From contig OU744451.1 of the NCBI GenBank assembly GCA_916610825.1, positions 8,623,441-8,687,440 on the forward strand: a stretch of DNA of 64,000 bases, written 5' to 3'. Both the position numbers and the translations under genes were made by a program. Positions 1 through 9,814 of the stretch are shown here, piece after piece (position 1 is the stretch's first letter; each line of letters begins with the position of its first letter). This stretch comes from Haliclystus octoradiatus (taxonomy: Eukaryota > Cnidaria > Staurozoa > Stauromedusae > Haliclystidae). Under the pieces are notes generated by a model. That model did no database searches and was not told where the DNA came from. It saw only the letters and a list, made by a program, of their open reading frames with translations.

Positions 1-201
1 ACGAACAATAAAAGGATTGATCTCTTTGATCTGACGACACGTGTGATTTGAATCATATTTCCCGCCAAAAAACATTTCTATGCATTGGACGTTTGATTTA
101 AAAGTTACGACTTTGATTGGGAATGGGAGAATCAATTCAATTTTTTCATAATTTACGTTATATGTGAAGTTATTATTACTGATTATTATTATTATTGAAC
201 A
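1..201. other. Unassigned flank, no gene seen
   Basis: AT-rich sequence to the left of the truncated retrotransposon. No coding frame, LTR-like terminal TG...CA pair or tRNA-like motif is visible. The missing RNase H, integrase and second LTR of the neighbouring element should have lain here, so this is probably beyond a deletion breakpoint. Confidence 0.5.
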
Positions 202-783
202 CTAAAGGAACATTTCATCATTTCTGTGTGCTAGCACACAGCCAACACCTACAGGTGATGCATCGCACTGTAGAATGAACGTTTTATCATTGCTATAATG
301 TGCAAGAATAGGAGCATTAGTAAGCAAATACTTGATCTTATCAAATGATGCCTGACAAACATCTGTCCACTGCCACATGGCATCGTTACATGTCAAATCA
401 TTTAATGGTGCTGCAATTGTTGATAAATCTGGACAAAATCTACCGTAATAGTTTACTATACCGAGAAAAGATCGTAACTCACCAGTTGTTTGTGGTACTT
501 TCGCTTGACTAATTGATTCTACTTTAGCAGGGTCTGTATGTATTCCATCCCCACTAACAACGTAACCGAGGTAATCAACTTTCGTACACATAAATTCACA
601 TTTTGATCGATTCAGACGTACATTGTGGTCTTGAAATATGTCAAATACATTCTGCATAAGAAGAAGTAATTCTTGTTCATTTTCACCTGCAAGTAAAACA
701 TCGTCCATATAAATCAACACACGCCCACAAATATTTGCTAATCATTTTTCTATGTCGCGTTGACAAATTGCCGGAGCACAAGC
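202..783 (-). pseudogene. Ty3/gypsy-like pol fragment: RT palm/thumb and start of RNase H
   Basis: This is the second half of a retrotransposon reverse transcriptase, split from its first half at 4578-5231 by the inserted element at 784-4568. The frame enters at the ACAPA segment next to the insertion, hits an in-frame TGA at about 741-743, then runs open from the catalytic IYMDDVLLAG motif. It continues through the connection region (LGYVVSGDGIHTDPAKVESI, SFLGIVNYYGRFCPDLS) to the first RNase H strand (LQCDASPVGVGCVLAHR). The order YMDD, then LGY, then FLG..NYYR/GRF, then DAS is that of Ty3/gypsy pol. The frame stops at 202, so most of RNase H and all of integrase are lost. It is non-functional. 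Confidence 0.9.
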
Positions 784-795
784 TAGCCTAGCTCC

Positions 796-842
796 ACAAG
801 GCCCACTATTCTGCTACGTACCTGCACTCATCTGGGCCTTGT
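796..842. repeat. Left subterminal hairpin of the 3.8-kb element
   Basis: ACAAGGCCC (796-804) pairs perfectly with GGGCCTTGT (834-842) around a 29-nt loop, directly inside the left terminal repeat. A hairpin at the same place in the right end (4505-4556) has two base pairs swapped but pairing kept. Confidence 0.75.
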
Positions 843-2866
843 AAAAAATAAGGTCAAAAAGTGATGCACTGTGAAAATTCTGACCCTAATACGCATGCGC
901 TCCACAAGCGCCTGCTGTCAAGTATATGTGGGCCAACAGTAACGAAAGCAACAGAGATGTCAAGACGGAAGGACATTTATATCGACATTACACAGTTAAA
1001 AGTAAATTTTAAAACAAAACGTAATTTTGTAGCTTTGCAAATCCTAGACATTTTGATCGAAGTGAATTAATATTGCAGATATGAATTGAGAAACGGAATG
1101 AAGAACAACTTCTACAGAGTATTAAAGAAAAAACAACGTTGAGCCGACGAATTAATATATTAATGTTGTTACCACACAAAGGAAATATTTCTGACATTCA
1201 CATTACTAACATTTAAAGGAGCAAAAATGATCGACAGGCGCTACGCACTTAAGATCACTTGCATGCTTATTGTTATAACACAATGGACATTATTGGCATG
1301 AATTTTATTACAAATTAGGCCTGCGTATAACAATTGTTTCAAAGCGAGACGGTTGAATTACGCTAAGCATAAATTCAACTTATGCTCGCAACAGTCGCCG
1401 GTCAATTTTGCCCCTTTAACAATAGAGTAAAGTAGATGTATTCAAATCATTCATATCATAGAAAAGTATTATCTGCAATCCATTTTATCGACTAATCTAC
1501 TTTAAAATTTCCCTTAAATCTGTCTGTGTGTTCAATGACGCATTATCACGCAATCGTTACTGCACGGAAGATGATGCATGATATATCATTAGAAAGGCCA
1601 AATTTTGTGGATGGTTTTAGGCTATTCAAATTATTAAAATGTATCTTCTGCTGCCGATATAGCATCCAATAAATTTTCCCGGTCAAACTTTGTTGCATTG
1701 TATTCGTCAGCAGACATTCCTTACACTTAGCATGACAAAAGACTCCTATTAATTAAGTAATCGCCTGTCAATTTTCTTTAGCTAACAGTAGATTAAAACA
1801 CCTTTGTTATTCAAAAGAGGAAATAGCAGTGAAATGCGATCTGATAATAACGTCGCCAGAATCTACTTCAGTTTTCTTTAGACAAAGAAGATTAAAAATA
1901 CTTTTGTCATAAAAAAATTAATCAGATTTCAAATATGGTATGGATTGATTGAATCACAATAAGAGAATAATTTTAATTACTTCATCGATATAACTATATA
2001 GAAGATGTAACTCGGATGTTTCTTTATAGCTCTTAAATTGAGAAAACTTTCACTTTGAGTTCTGTGTTGATTTAATTTTCAAACAACGAAATCATTATTT
2101 AAGTTGTGCAATACATAAAAGTTGACAAGGGGTTGTTGATGGTGTTTAAAGAAATTGGATTGCACACTGTCGGAGTGTCGGTACTCAGGTTGGTACTGTT
2201 AATTTGAAATCACAGATACGATTTACTGCCTTATTCTGTATGCGATATTATGATCGTAAAATCCTATTATCTACTTTAAATGTGTTGAGAAAAATCAGAT
2301 ACAATCTTAGCAATTTTATATCGCCTTTCATGCCTTCGAAACGTAAGAGTTCATTGACCAGAAATACAAATATGGAGGCAAACAAAGGCCTCAGCAGCGA
2401 CAACAAGAAACACCACCCACAAGAGAGGAGACTGTCCGTAGATAGGCAACGATCAGCAGAAGTAAGAAATTCAGGAACGCGAAATTCATATTTAACTAGA
2501 AGACTACTAAATCGCGAAATAATTGCGAATAATTTCTGACCGGGGCAGTATTTGTCAATTTTGCCTGACGATAGGCATTTAGCATATTTTTTTGGGAGCT
2601 TTAGCACTGTAATACCTTCAAGATTGCGCGGTTTTCACTAATTTCGTCTCATTATTGCCCGAAATTCGACTTGGATATGTTATTGTGGAATGTGTCACAC
2701 AAAAAAGAAGATAACTCAGTGTGCTCACTGCTCACTATATAGACATTATGCAACCGAAATAAGAAGTTTCGTAATTGAGATAATAAAGCTCATTTTAAAT
2801 TCAAAACTCAAATGCACGGGTCACAGAGTCTAAATCATTGAAATGTATGTACCTAATCCTTTCTTA

Positions 2867-3437
2867 TGCAGGTATCAGCGGCTTTCCCGGGGGGTGACAT
2901 CAGGGGAACTCACAGGGACCCAGGGGGATTGGTTGAGATTTGCTAGAGAACATGAGCATCTGAGGGAGGGGGATTTTCTCTGTGTTACAAAAGCAGAAGA
3001 TCACTCCGGGAGATAACCAACTGGATTTGTAATGCTGTTCAGCGGCTTTTTCCAAAGTGTCTTCAATTATGAACTGAATGCGTTTCGTTTCTTTATTCGT
3101 ATTTCTCATCGAAGCTGTTAGAAAAACTTCAAAACTTTTCTATTGCCCTTTTTGATTTTGCATGTAATGTTTAATACTCGAATATGGCTATCTCCAACGT
3201 ATGGAATTTTAATATTTTAATAAAGTTATAACAACAGTTTTGTACAATTGCGTAATTCTCTGGGTATTTTAGTTGAATCTTTTGTAAGTACTATTTGTCC
3301 CTGGGGGGAGAGGGATTATTGAAAATCATTACTCCCATACACCCAGGGGGTTAAATGACTTTTGCACAGGTTGTTTTGCAAATCCCGGGGGTGCCCCAGG
3401 AGTCATCCCCTCCCCGGAAAAGCCGCTGATACCCGCA
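2867..3437. mobile_element. 571-bp nested TIR element, probable PIF/Harbinger-type MITE
   Basis: Inverted ends read TGCAGGTATCAGCGGCTTT at the left and TGCGGGTATCAGCGGCTTT at the right (reverse complement), followed by G-rich stretches in both arms. It is flanked by TTA at 2864-2866 and 3438-3440, a 3-bp TWA-type duplication as made by PIF/Harbinger elements. The interior is unusually rich in runs of G and C for this window. The minus ORF 2900-3109 within it matches no transposase I recognise, so it appears non-autonomous. Superfamily is inferred from duplication length only. Confidence 0.7.
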
Positions 3438-3974
3438 TTACTGATTTATTGAATATTTCATTGGCATGAACCAAATCAGATTCGTATTTAACTTCTACTT
3501 TATGGATAGTAAGTCACATAGGTGACGAGAATATATATTTTTGTTTGCTCATTTCATTCACAAACTGTTTAAATGATGTTTTTGTCAATTTTATACATTT
3601 AATGCAAACTTGATAGTATACTTCTCAAGCAAGCCATTGTAATGCGCTTTACACTGTATACTCATTCGGTGTCTAACTGGATACTAGTGATAAAAATATC
3701 CGTAATGAAGTCCAATGTTATGCCGCTAGAATGAAAAGTGTGTCACCCACATTCACGGAAAATTGCATGCTGATAATCTACCGTTTAATGCCAGTTTACC
3801 AGCTGTTTTCAACTCATACAAGTAATCAAAGTTTAAATTTGTATGTCGATCTACACAATTGCTGCGATGAGTGTTTCAATATGAGCAAATTATTAGTTGT
3901 TAGGGCATTCAGTGTTTTCTTCCAAGTTGCACTTGTTAGGCCTACAGTTCGACATCAATCGATTATGCATTCAG

Positions 3975-4268
3975 AAGGCACATCTCCAGTAAAACAATCG
4001 TAACACGCAATAAAAGCACGTTGATGTATGTTATAAACATAAAATCAATTTAAAAACCTTAAACCTTGGTTTGAACTACGAGAAAACACATCTAAGTTGC
4101 ATTCGAGCCAGCGTATTAAACGGCTTAACAATATTTGGCAGTTTAAAAACTTTATAAAGCAGGCACATCTCCAGATAAAACGAATTAAACACCCAATAGA
4201 AGCATGTTGATCTATTAAATTAAAATAGGATTGAGCTCAAAACCTTTGATTTAAACTACTACGAAACA
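3975..4268. repeat. Diverged direct repeat, about 180-bp period
   Basis: The segment starting GGCACATCTCCAG near 3978 recurs near 4159, followed in both copies by related blocks (ATAAAAGCACGTTGATGTAT versus ATAGAAGCATGTTGATCTAT, then CCTTGGTTTGAACTAC versus CCTTTGATTTAAACTACT). It is an old internal duplication inside the 3.8-kb element. Confidence 0.65.
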
Positions 4269-4504
4269 CCCACAAAACGAGCAACATGTAGCTCTGCCTG
4301 TGGAGCTTTGAAAATACGTTTGAATATTGTTTGAATAATACTTTGTTCTTGAAGGAGTTGCAAGTTTCACGTTACGAAATAATTTCATAAATTAAGTAAT
4401 TAGACCAATCACTGCATAGATCCAAGATACGTCACAGATGCTTGGCTGTGATTGGTCATTTCATTTTTCTGAAATGAGCGCATCACTTTTTGACCTTATT
4501 TTTT

Positions 4505-4556
4505 ACATGTCCCCTATACGCAGCAGCCGCAGGTCGAGTGAAGTACAGGGGCATGT
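4505..4556. repeat. Right subterminal hairpin of the 3.8-kb element
   Basis: ACATGTCCCC (4505-4514) pairs with GGGGCATGT (4548-4556) with one bulged base, and pairing continues inward through CTATAC against GTACAG with one wobble. It occupies the same position relative to the terminus as the left hairpin at 796-842. Confidence 0.75.
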
Positions 4557-4577
4557 GGAACAGGTCTAAGCACAAGC

Positions 4578-5231
4578 GATCCCGTATGGCAATCTTTTAT
4601 GACCATAAAGTCCTTTATGTGTGTTGATAGTTAAAATATCACGACATGATTCTATCACTTCCAATTGTTCATAACACCTTGATAAATCTAACTTTGTAAA
4701 CACTTTTGCACCATTCAACTTTGAAAACAAATAATCAATTGAAGGAAACGGATATGTATCCACTTTTATTTGTGGATTCACAGAGCGCTTGAAATCCGAA
4801 CATATGCGAATTGTCCCATCCTTCTTTGCAACATTAACTGTTGGAGATGCCCAATCACTTGAATCGACTTTTTCAATAGACCCATCAGCAACAGCTTTAT
4901 TTAACGACGTTTCCACAGCAGATCTTAACGCAAATGGAACCGTTCTTGCTCGAACGAATGATGGTGTTGGATCCTCTTTGAGATTAATTTGCACACTTAC
5001 GCCTTTGATGCGCCCCAAGTCATTGCCAAAAATATCTTCGTATTTTACCAGTATTTGATCTAATTTAAAATCTTTACCTGTACTAACCGAGTAGATATTT
5101 TCTGTTCTTATGGACATTAATTCCATCACTTGTAACGTGTTGATGCCTAACACTGGTGAATGTTTATCCTCAATAACATGAAATACAACGTCATAATTTC
5201 TACCATTCTTTGGGTTTGTAACCGGTAACAC
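4578..5231 (-). pseudogene. Ty3/gypsy-like pol fragment: RT fingers and palm
   Basis: First half of the retrotransposon reverse transcriptase. Visible in order are the linker segment HSPVLGINTLQVM, the fingers (VAKKDGTIRICSDFKRSVNP), the palm strand with the first catalytic Asp (TKLDLSRCYEQLEV) and LYGHKRLPYGIACA, which is RT block 4. The next codon is TAG. That TAG is the first three bases of the inserted element at 784-4568, so the insertion itself terminates the frame. The polypeptide would resume at 783 and below. At the upstream end a frameshift near 5231-5240 separates this frame from the protease frame. The fold is that of Ty3/gypsy pol. Confidence 0.9.
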
Positions 5232-5536
5232 AATCTTGCCATTTCATGTAATTCCGATCCGACATACAATCGCAGCTTCCTGGCAGGTTCTAATGAAAGG
5301 CCAACAGGGACATCACAGCTGCACAGTACATTGCAAGTGGCGCCACCATCAAGTAAAAACTTTATTTCCTTTCCAGCAACAATATGAGTTGAAAATATAG
5401 CGCCACTATTGCCATCTTTATTACTCAACTTTGATATGATAATATGACAATCTGAATCGTTCTCGTTATCATTATGTACTTCGACTGTTCTAACGTCTTG
5501 CCGATTAGTATTTACAGTCTTTTGCTTCTTTGGCAT
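5147..5536 (-). pseudogene. Ty3/gypsy-like aspartic protease region
   Basis: Short frame overlapping the end of gag by 25 bases in another phase, as in elements that make Gag-Pol by ribosomal frameshifting. It carries IKFLLDGGATCNVL, the retropepsin-like active-site loop, but with Asp-Gly-Gly-Ala where the usual loop is Asp-Ser/Thr-Gly-Ala. The second half of the protease (NYDVVFHVIEDKHSPVLGI) lies in the neighbouring RT frame, so there is a frameshift near 5235. The start of the listed ORF is not necessarily a translation start, since the region is expected to be read as part of Gag-Pol. Confidence 0.75.
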
Positions 5537-6519
5537 TTCCGTGATCTAGCATAGTGCCCCACCTTTTCACAAGTATGACACACCGCATTGCCTGCAGGGC
5601 AATTAGATTTTCCAAAAACATGGTAACTTTCATAAAAATAACAAAGCTTTTCATTCTTGTTCTCTTTTGAACTTTTAAATTCTTTATTACCGCTGATAGC
5701 TTGTACTAAACTAGAGCTACTATCAGGTAGCTGAAACTTTGTCATACTTTCGGTTTGATGATTTGCTGCCTCGTAACTTCTGGAAATCTCCAATATTTTA
5801 TTTAAAGTTAAGTTATCCTCGCGTAAATACTTTTTCCGTAAGTCTGTCGAATAGCAATTCTGTACCACTTGATCAGTAATCATTTCTTCCAGTAAATTTT
5901 GTTTACAATTATCTTTACTACATGTAAACTCACAATGACTACCCAATTCTCGTAACCTTGTCACATATACATCAGTAGACTCGTGCTCTTTTTGAATTGA
6001 TTGCCCGAATAAAAACCTTTCATAATGTTTATTCTTCCGTGGGCGAAAATAATCGGTGATGGTCTTTACCAACTGTTTGTAGTAATCTCCATCTCTATCT
6101 AAATCAAATGTATCCACCAAATGTAGAATTTGTGGACCAGAGACATGTAACAGCAATGAAGCCTTGCGATGTGGATTGATTTCATCCCCAATGCAACTAA
6201 GATAGACTTCGAAACATCGTAGCCATTTCTCCCAACGACTAGCAACATTTGCAGAAGGTGATAACTCGAACTGCTGCGGAGCTGGTATATCCAGTGAACG
6301 CGAAAAATTATTCGATGGTTGAATAATAGCACTTTGAGGTACCAATTGTGACCTTGATTGGAAATCATAAAGTGTAGGTTCTATACCAACAGCAATTAGC
6401 CCTTGTCGGAGTCGTCCGATAAGCTCGTCTTTGGTTCCCTCGTGAGAGAAACCACATTCTTTACAGAAAATAACCGCTTGGTCTTTTAACATTGATGATA
6501 AAAGAAGAATAGATCCCAT
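5512..6519 (-). CDS. Ty3/gypsy-like Gag with SAP-like N-terminus and zinc knuckle
   Basis: Gag polyprotein of the minus-strand retrotransposon, open over 335 codons from the first ATG after the LTR and primer-binding region (6519); upstream in-frame codons lie in the LTR. Near residues 8-40 is a SAP-like helix-extended loop-helix (CGFSHEGTKDELIGRLRQGL). Residues of about 85-230 form the capsid-like retrotransposon gag core, with W.KWLRCFEVYL, FRPRKNKHYERFLFGQSIQK and STDVYVTRLRELGSHC. The C-terminus has a nucleocapsid CCHC zinc knuckle (CHTCEKVGHYARSRKC). The frame itself is unbroken, though pol downstream is disrupted. Its product would package element RNA into cytoplasmic particles if expressed. 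Confidence 0.85.
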   Translation of the reverse strand: MGSILLLSSMLKDQAVIFCKECGFSHEGTKDELIGRLRQGLIAVGIEPTLYDFQSRSQLVPQSAIIQPSNNFSRSLDIPAPQQFELSPSANVASRWEKWLRCFEVYLSCIGDEINPHRKASLLLHVSGPQILHLVDTFDLDRDGDYYKQLVKTITDYFRPRKNKHYERFLFGQSIQKEHESTDVYVTRLRELGSHCEFTCSKDNCKQNLLEEMITDQVVQNCYSTDLRKKYLREDNLTLNKILEISRSYEAANHQTESMTKFQLPDSSSSLVQAISGNKEFKSSKENKNEKLCYFYESYHVFGKSNCPAGNAVCHTCEKVGHYARSRKCQRSKRL

Positions 6520-6532
6520 TTTCGTCGCCAAA

Positions 6533-6671
6533 TGTAGTGTCCTCAACTATATGATTTACATAACTCAGAGAACACACTTATCAATAGTTCAGCCACACCT
6601 CGACTGAGGTAAATTTATGTTAACCCTCAAACAATATACATAAAACACGTGACTAATCACGTGGCACTACA
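6533..6671 (-). mobile_element. 139-bp LTR of the gypsy-like element (5' LTR)
   Basis: The segment begins TGTAGTG and ends CACTACA, a perfect 7-bp inverted pair with the TG...CA boundaries of LTRs. It lies immediately upstream (minus strand) of TTTGGCGACGAAA, which has the look of a tRNA primer-binding site, and of the gag ATG at 6519. A partner LTR is not present in the window, so the boundaries rest on the inverted ends and position only. It is short for a gypsy LTR. Confidence 0.65.
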
Positions 6672-6965
6672 GAGAAAATCATGAAAAATCGCGTCTATAA
6701 CACACATACGCATGCACATAGGACTTTTACATTTACAGGGACTTCAGCTTAAAATCAAATTTTATCTTATAATCATCGTCGTCAACATCAATATAAAGCA
6801 ATTAAACAAATAAGAAATCTACAAGCTTTTGAACTTTCATAAAATAATAATCAAACTCGTTATTTCGCATGACATTTAGAATAATCAGATCTCGAAACTC
6901 TATTATCTACCGAATGTTACTATTCGACTACTGTCTGCTCAAAAGCCATATAAATTCTTCTCAAG

Positions 6966-8028
6966 TTAAACTTTCTCTTTAACCACATCCAAACAAATTA
7001 TGTCTGAGTTATACCAAAATCCAGCCCTATCATTTCTAGCGATCATTCTCCGTTCTAAAGCAGTGAAGTTATTCTTTTCTTCAATACTTAACTGATTAAA
7101 GCTGCTTAGAATGGATGTTAGATCTCCTCTAGGGTATTCACGATGGGTGGGATTATTAAGAGAAATGTTATAATAAGTAACTAATTTCTTTCCTCTAGCA
7201 GCTACATCAACAATCAATTTAAGCTGACTTTCCCACCAGGAACGATTATCTTGCATTGTAGGGTAGTAACTCTATTGTTGCATCATACCTAAAGGCATTA
7301 AAGGCGCCATCAAATTGCCTGGTGTACATTATATCTGGTAAACGCTTTCCCATTTTGTTGCATTGTTTTGGCCAATATTGACTTTGATGTTGCCTAGTGC
7401 AGTCACCCTTATGAGTGCAGTGGTTTGTAGAGCTAACATGTGGTCTATATTCAAGAAGAAACTTTTCATAATCTCTCAGAATTGATTTCTTTGATCTGAG
7501 GCTCTTTTGGAAATGTTGTTTAAGGATTTGATGTGAAGGTATAAAATCATTTTCACCTACTCTATAACCCATTAACTGCACATCATCGTCAGTAAAAAAA
7601 TAATAGTCATATTTTCTACCTAGCCTCTTGACGATGTCATAAATCATATTTCTACCAGTAGTCCATGTTGTTTTTGTAGTCGTTGATTGGTTAAAGAAAT
7701 GATGGATATGTTTATCAATGCTGGAGTCATTGCATTCTCTCTTATAAGATAATACATAAACATCAAGGTCTGACCCATTGCCTAGTAGATTGTTATGCAG
7801 CCAGTATATAGGTAGACACTGAGGAGTTTGTGTTAAATAAGCGAAATGTTTAGAGTATTCTCTGTCTGTAATCGGTTTGATAATTGAATTGGGTATAATC
7901 GGTTTGATAATTGAATTGGGTATAGATAAATATCTTGTCTGTTCGTACGACACCAGCAAGCCAAACATGAAAAGTACAATAATACTACTACTAATAATAA
8001 TAAACATTAATCTTCTTTTCAACATCAT
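6966..8028 (-). pseudogene. Glycosyltransferase-like type II membrane protein, frameshifted
   Basis: Single-exon gene on the minus strand. Translation can start at the paired ATGs at 8028/8025; the frame further upstream opens on TTG. Residues of about 7-26 (MFIIISSSIIVLFMFGLLVS) form a signal anchor, predicting a short cytoplasmic tail and a lumenal catalytic domain. In the lumenal part YYFFTDDDVQLMGY contains the Asp-rich DXD-type motif of GT-A glycosyltransferases, which binds metal and nucleotide sugar, preceded by TTGRNMIYDIVKRLG and followed by FDGAFNAFRYDA and LLPYNAR. The frame ends in TAA at 7246-7248; the continuation (NRSWWESQLKLI...NPTHREYPRGD) is in another frame from 7256 to 6966, so one small indel separates the two parts. 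A 27-bp tandem duplication (about 7870-7925) repeats PNSIIKP in the stem. Donor and acceptor substrates cannot be inferred. Pseudogene versus assembly error is unresolved. Confidence 0.6.
7869..7926. repeat. 27-bp tandem duplication in the glycosyltransferase-like frame
   Basis: Two head-to-tail copies of a 27-nt unit beginning TAATCGGTTTGATAATTG. The length is a multiple of three, so the frame is preserved and the protein gains a second PNSIIKPI copy in the membrane-proximal stem. Confidence 0.85.
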
Positions 8029-8040
8029 GTCTTTGTTCAA

Positions 8041-8434
8041 TTAATTTATGTTTACATCTCTTCAGAAGAATAACAATGATATCCAACTTGTAAGTTTGCA
8101 AAAGAGAGAAAATCGTTCGAGCTATAATCTTTTCCATCACCTTACAAGCTATGCAAGTTGAAGAAATTGGTCTGTAATTTTCTTTAAGACTAGATAGACC
8201 TTTCTTGTAAATAGGCGCAACTATTGCAGATTTCCAAATTTGTGGTAGCTGTCCTTTGGATAAAGAAAGGTCGAACAATAAGCTAAAAGGTATGGAAATT
8301 TCATCTGCAATTGATTTTAAAAACAAGGCAGGGTAACCATCTGGAAGCCGCGAAGTTTTTGAAGGAAGCCATCGTTTCAAGAATTTAGCAACTTTTGCGT
8401 AATGTAATGCTTTCCTTAATGTACGTACGTACAC
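8041..8434 (-). pseudogene. Non-LTR retrotransposon RT fragment (CR1/Jockey-like)
   Basis: About 130 codons of LINE reverse transcriptase. The readable blocks are PDGYPALFLKSIADEI, PFSLLFDLSLSKGQLPQIWK, IVAPIYKKG and ENYRPISSTCIACKVMEKII, which are the fingers motifs preceding the catalytic palm in CR1/L2/Jockey-type elements. The frame decays after FSLLQTYKLD and no palm YADD-type motif follows. The fragment lies directly upstream of the glycosyltransferase-like gene on the same strand and abuts its start codon, so it could be an insertion in that gene's 5' region. It is non-functional. Confidence 0.85.
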
Positions 8435-8552
8435 ATCACCGATCTGTGAATAACAATCTAACCACCAGTGATTTTACTACCATGGTAACGTCAACAAGAA
8501 GAAGACCGTAATTTTTTTTAAATAAATAATTGCAACAGTGTAGAAGAAGCAT

Positions 8553-8632
8553 AGAATTGACATTCTATAGCCAATAGAATACAAACAGCTCAGAATTGAC
8601 ATTGTATAGCCAATAGAATACAAACAGCTCCT
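8553..8632. repeat. 39-bp tandem direct repeat, two copies
   Basis: The unit beginning AGAATTGACATTCTATAGCC occurs twice in a row with one difference, each copy ending in ATACAAACAGCTC. No coding role is visible. Confidence 0.8.
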
Positions 8633-9814
8633 AGGAATTGTTCACGAGAACGCAGCTATACAGTGGACATTGAGAATCGAAAATAGTTCGTCTCGAATTA
8701 TGCCGCAACTTTCACTTGAATCACTTCTTATACATATTCTTCTAGGAAACAAAATTGAGTATTTTATTAGATGTTAAACTGTTATGAAACATTGATAATA
8801 ATAAACAAACTGTAAAATATATTTTTAAAAAGTAATGTCATGGTGATGTGCTATTGTTTTCGAAGCCACCTAATGGACAAGAAAATAATTTCAAACAATG
8901 TCATTATTCGCTTTTTAGAATAATACATTTTATAACAGATGTCAATCAAAGCCATCCATGACCCCCTGCAACATCGTGATTTGAAGGATGATCAATTTTA
9001 AACAATGTGAATTGGATTTAATTTTATTTAAAAAAACACACAGTTAAACAAGGCAATTATTGAATAACTACATCAAATAAAATAGGAAACAAAAGACGTA
9101 TTTAGAAAATCTTCACGACGTCGTAGATCTTTCCTATATAGGTTTCTTTGTATTTAAACTGATTCCAAATCTTATAATGATTGCATTCTTTTTGATTTGT
9201 TTAACCACTTCGAGCTAACTGTCGAAACTATTTTTGATTGCCTCGATTTTTCTCTAGGGGAAACTGATTGCGCTTTCCTGGCATGCTTGATTACTTCAGT
9301 TGTCTCTAGCAGGGATCTTCCTTGCGTGATTGATTTATCTACTAACTTGACAAACACGTTTTTAAACTTTTATTATTCCACCCATATTTTATATAGTGAG
9401 ATATACTCACTATATAAACTATGATCCACCAAATTGTTAGGTTTTGATTTTGTTACATTTACACGGAGTTGGAGTTTTGACAGATACATAAGAACAATTT
9501 AGTTTGGATGAATAGAAACAGACAACAGACACAATTTGTTACGCCAAAACAATGATTGAAAAAGGTTAATTATATAATTAGAAACTACAAATGACGATGA
9601 TAATTATAATGACGAACAATTAAACTAAATATTCACATACCTTAGTAGTAGGTAATGTGAGAGAGCTAGAACACACATATTTTTAGGGTTGGAGAGCCGA
9701 CACAATGGATGTTGCTTAGACAATGGGTTAGGATTACACAAAAACGGCAGATTTCTCGGGGCAACTTGAAAATCACATAGAAGTGTTGATAAAAATATGC
9801 TAAACAATTTCCTA
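8633..9814. other. Intergenic, no supported gene
   Basis: AT-rich sequence. The overlapping ORFs at 9172-9424 on opposite strands have no recognisable motif. A 10-bp-arm palindrome (ATATAGTGAG/CTCACTATAT, 9390-9418) is the only local structure seen. Confidence 0.5.

Larger units (their letters stand above)
784..4568. mobile_element. 3.8-kb TIR DNA element inserted in the gypsy RT, 9-bp TSD
   Basis: The element is bounded by the 9-bp direct repeat AGCACAAGC at 775-783 and 4569-4577, which also lies at the split of the RT frame. Ends are inverted: TAGCCTAGCTCCACA at the left and TAGACCTGTTCCACA at the right when reverse-complemented. A 28-bp block (840-867 and the reverse complement of 4480-4507) is identical in both ends. 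Each end can fold into a subterminal hairpin. No transposase is recognisable inside (the longest plus ORF, 2204-2539, matches nothing I know), so it is probably non-autonomous. A 9-bp duplication is typical of Mutator-like elements, but superfamily assignment is inference. It contains an internal diverged direct repeat (about 3975-4085 and 4156-4268) and a nested element at 2867-3437. Confidence 0.85.

Noticed and set aside
2204..2607. Overlapping plus and minus ORFs inside the 3.8-kb element (111 and 119 codons)
   Set aside because: No transposase or other domain motif; opposite-strand frames over the same bases and no homologous copy in the window.
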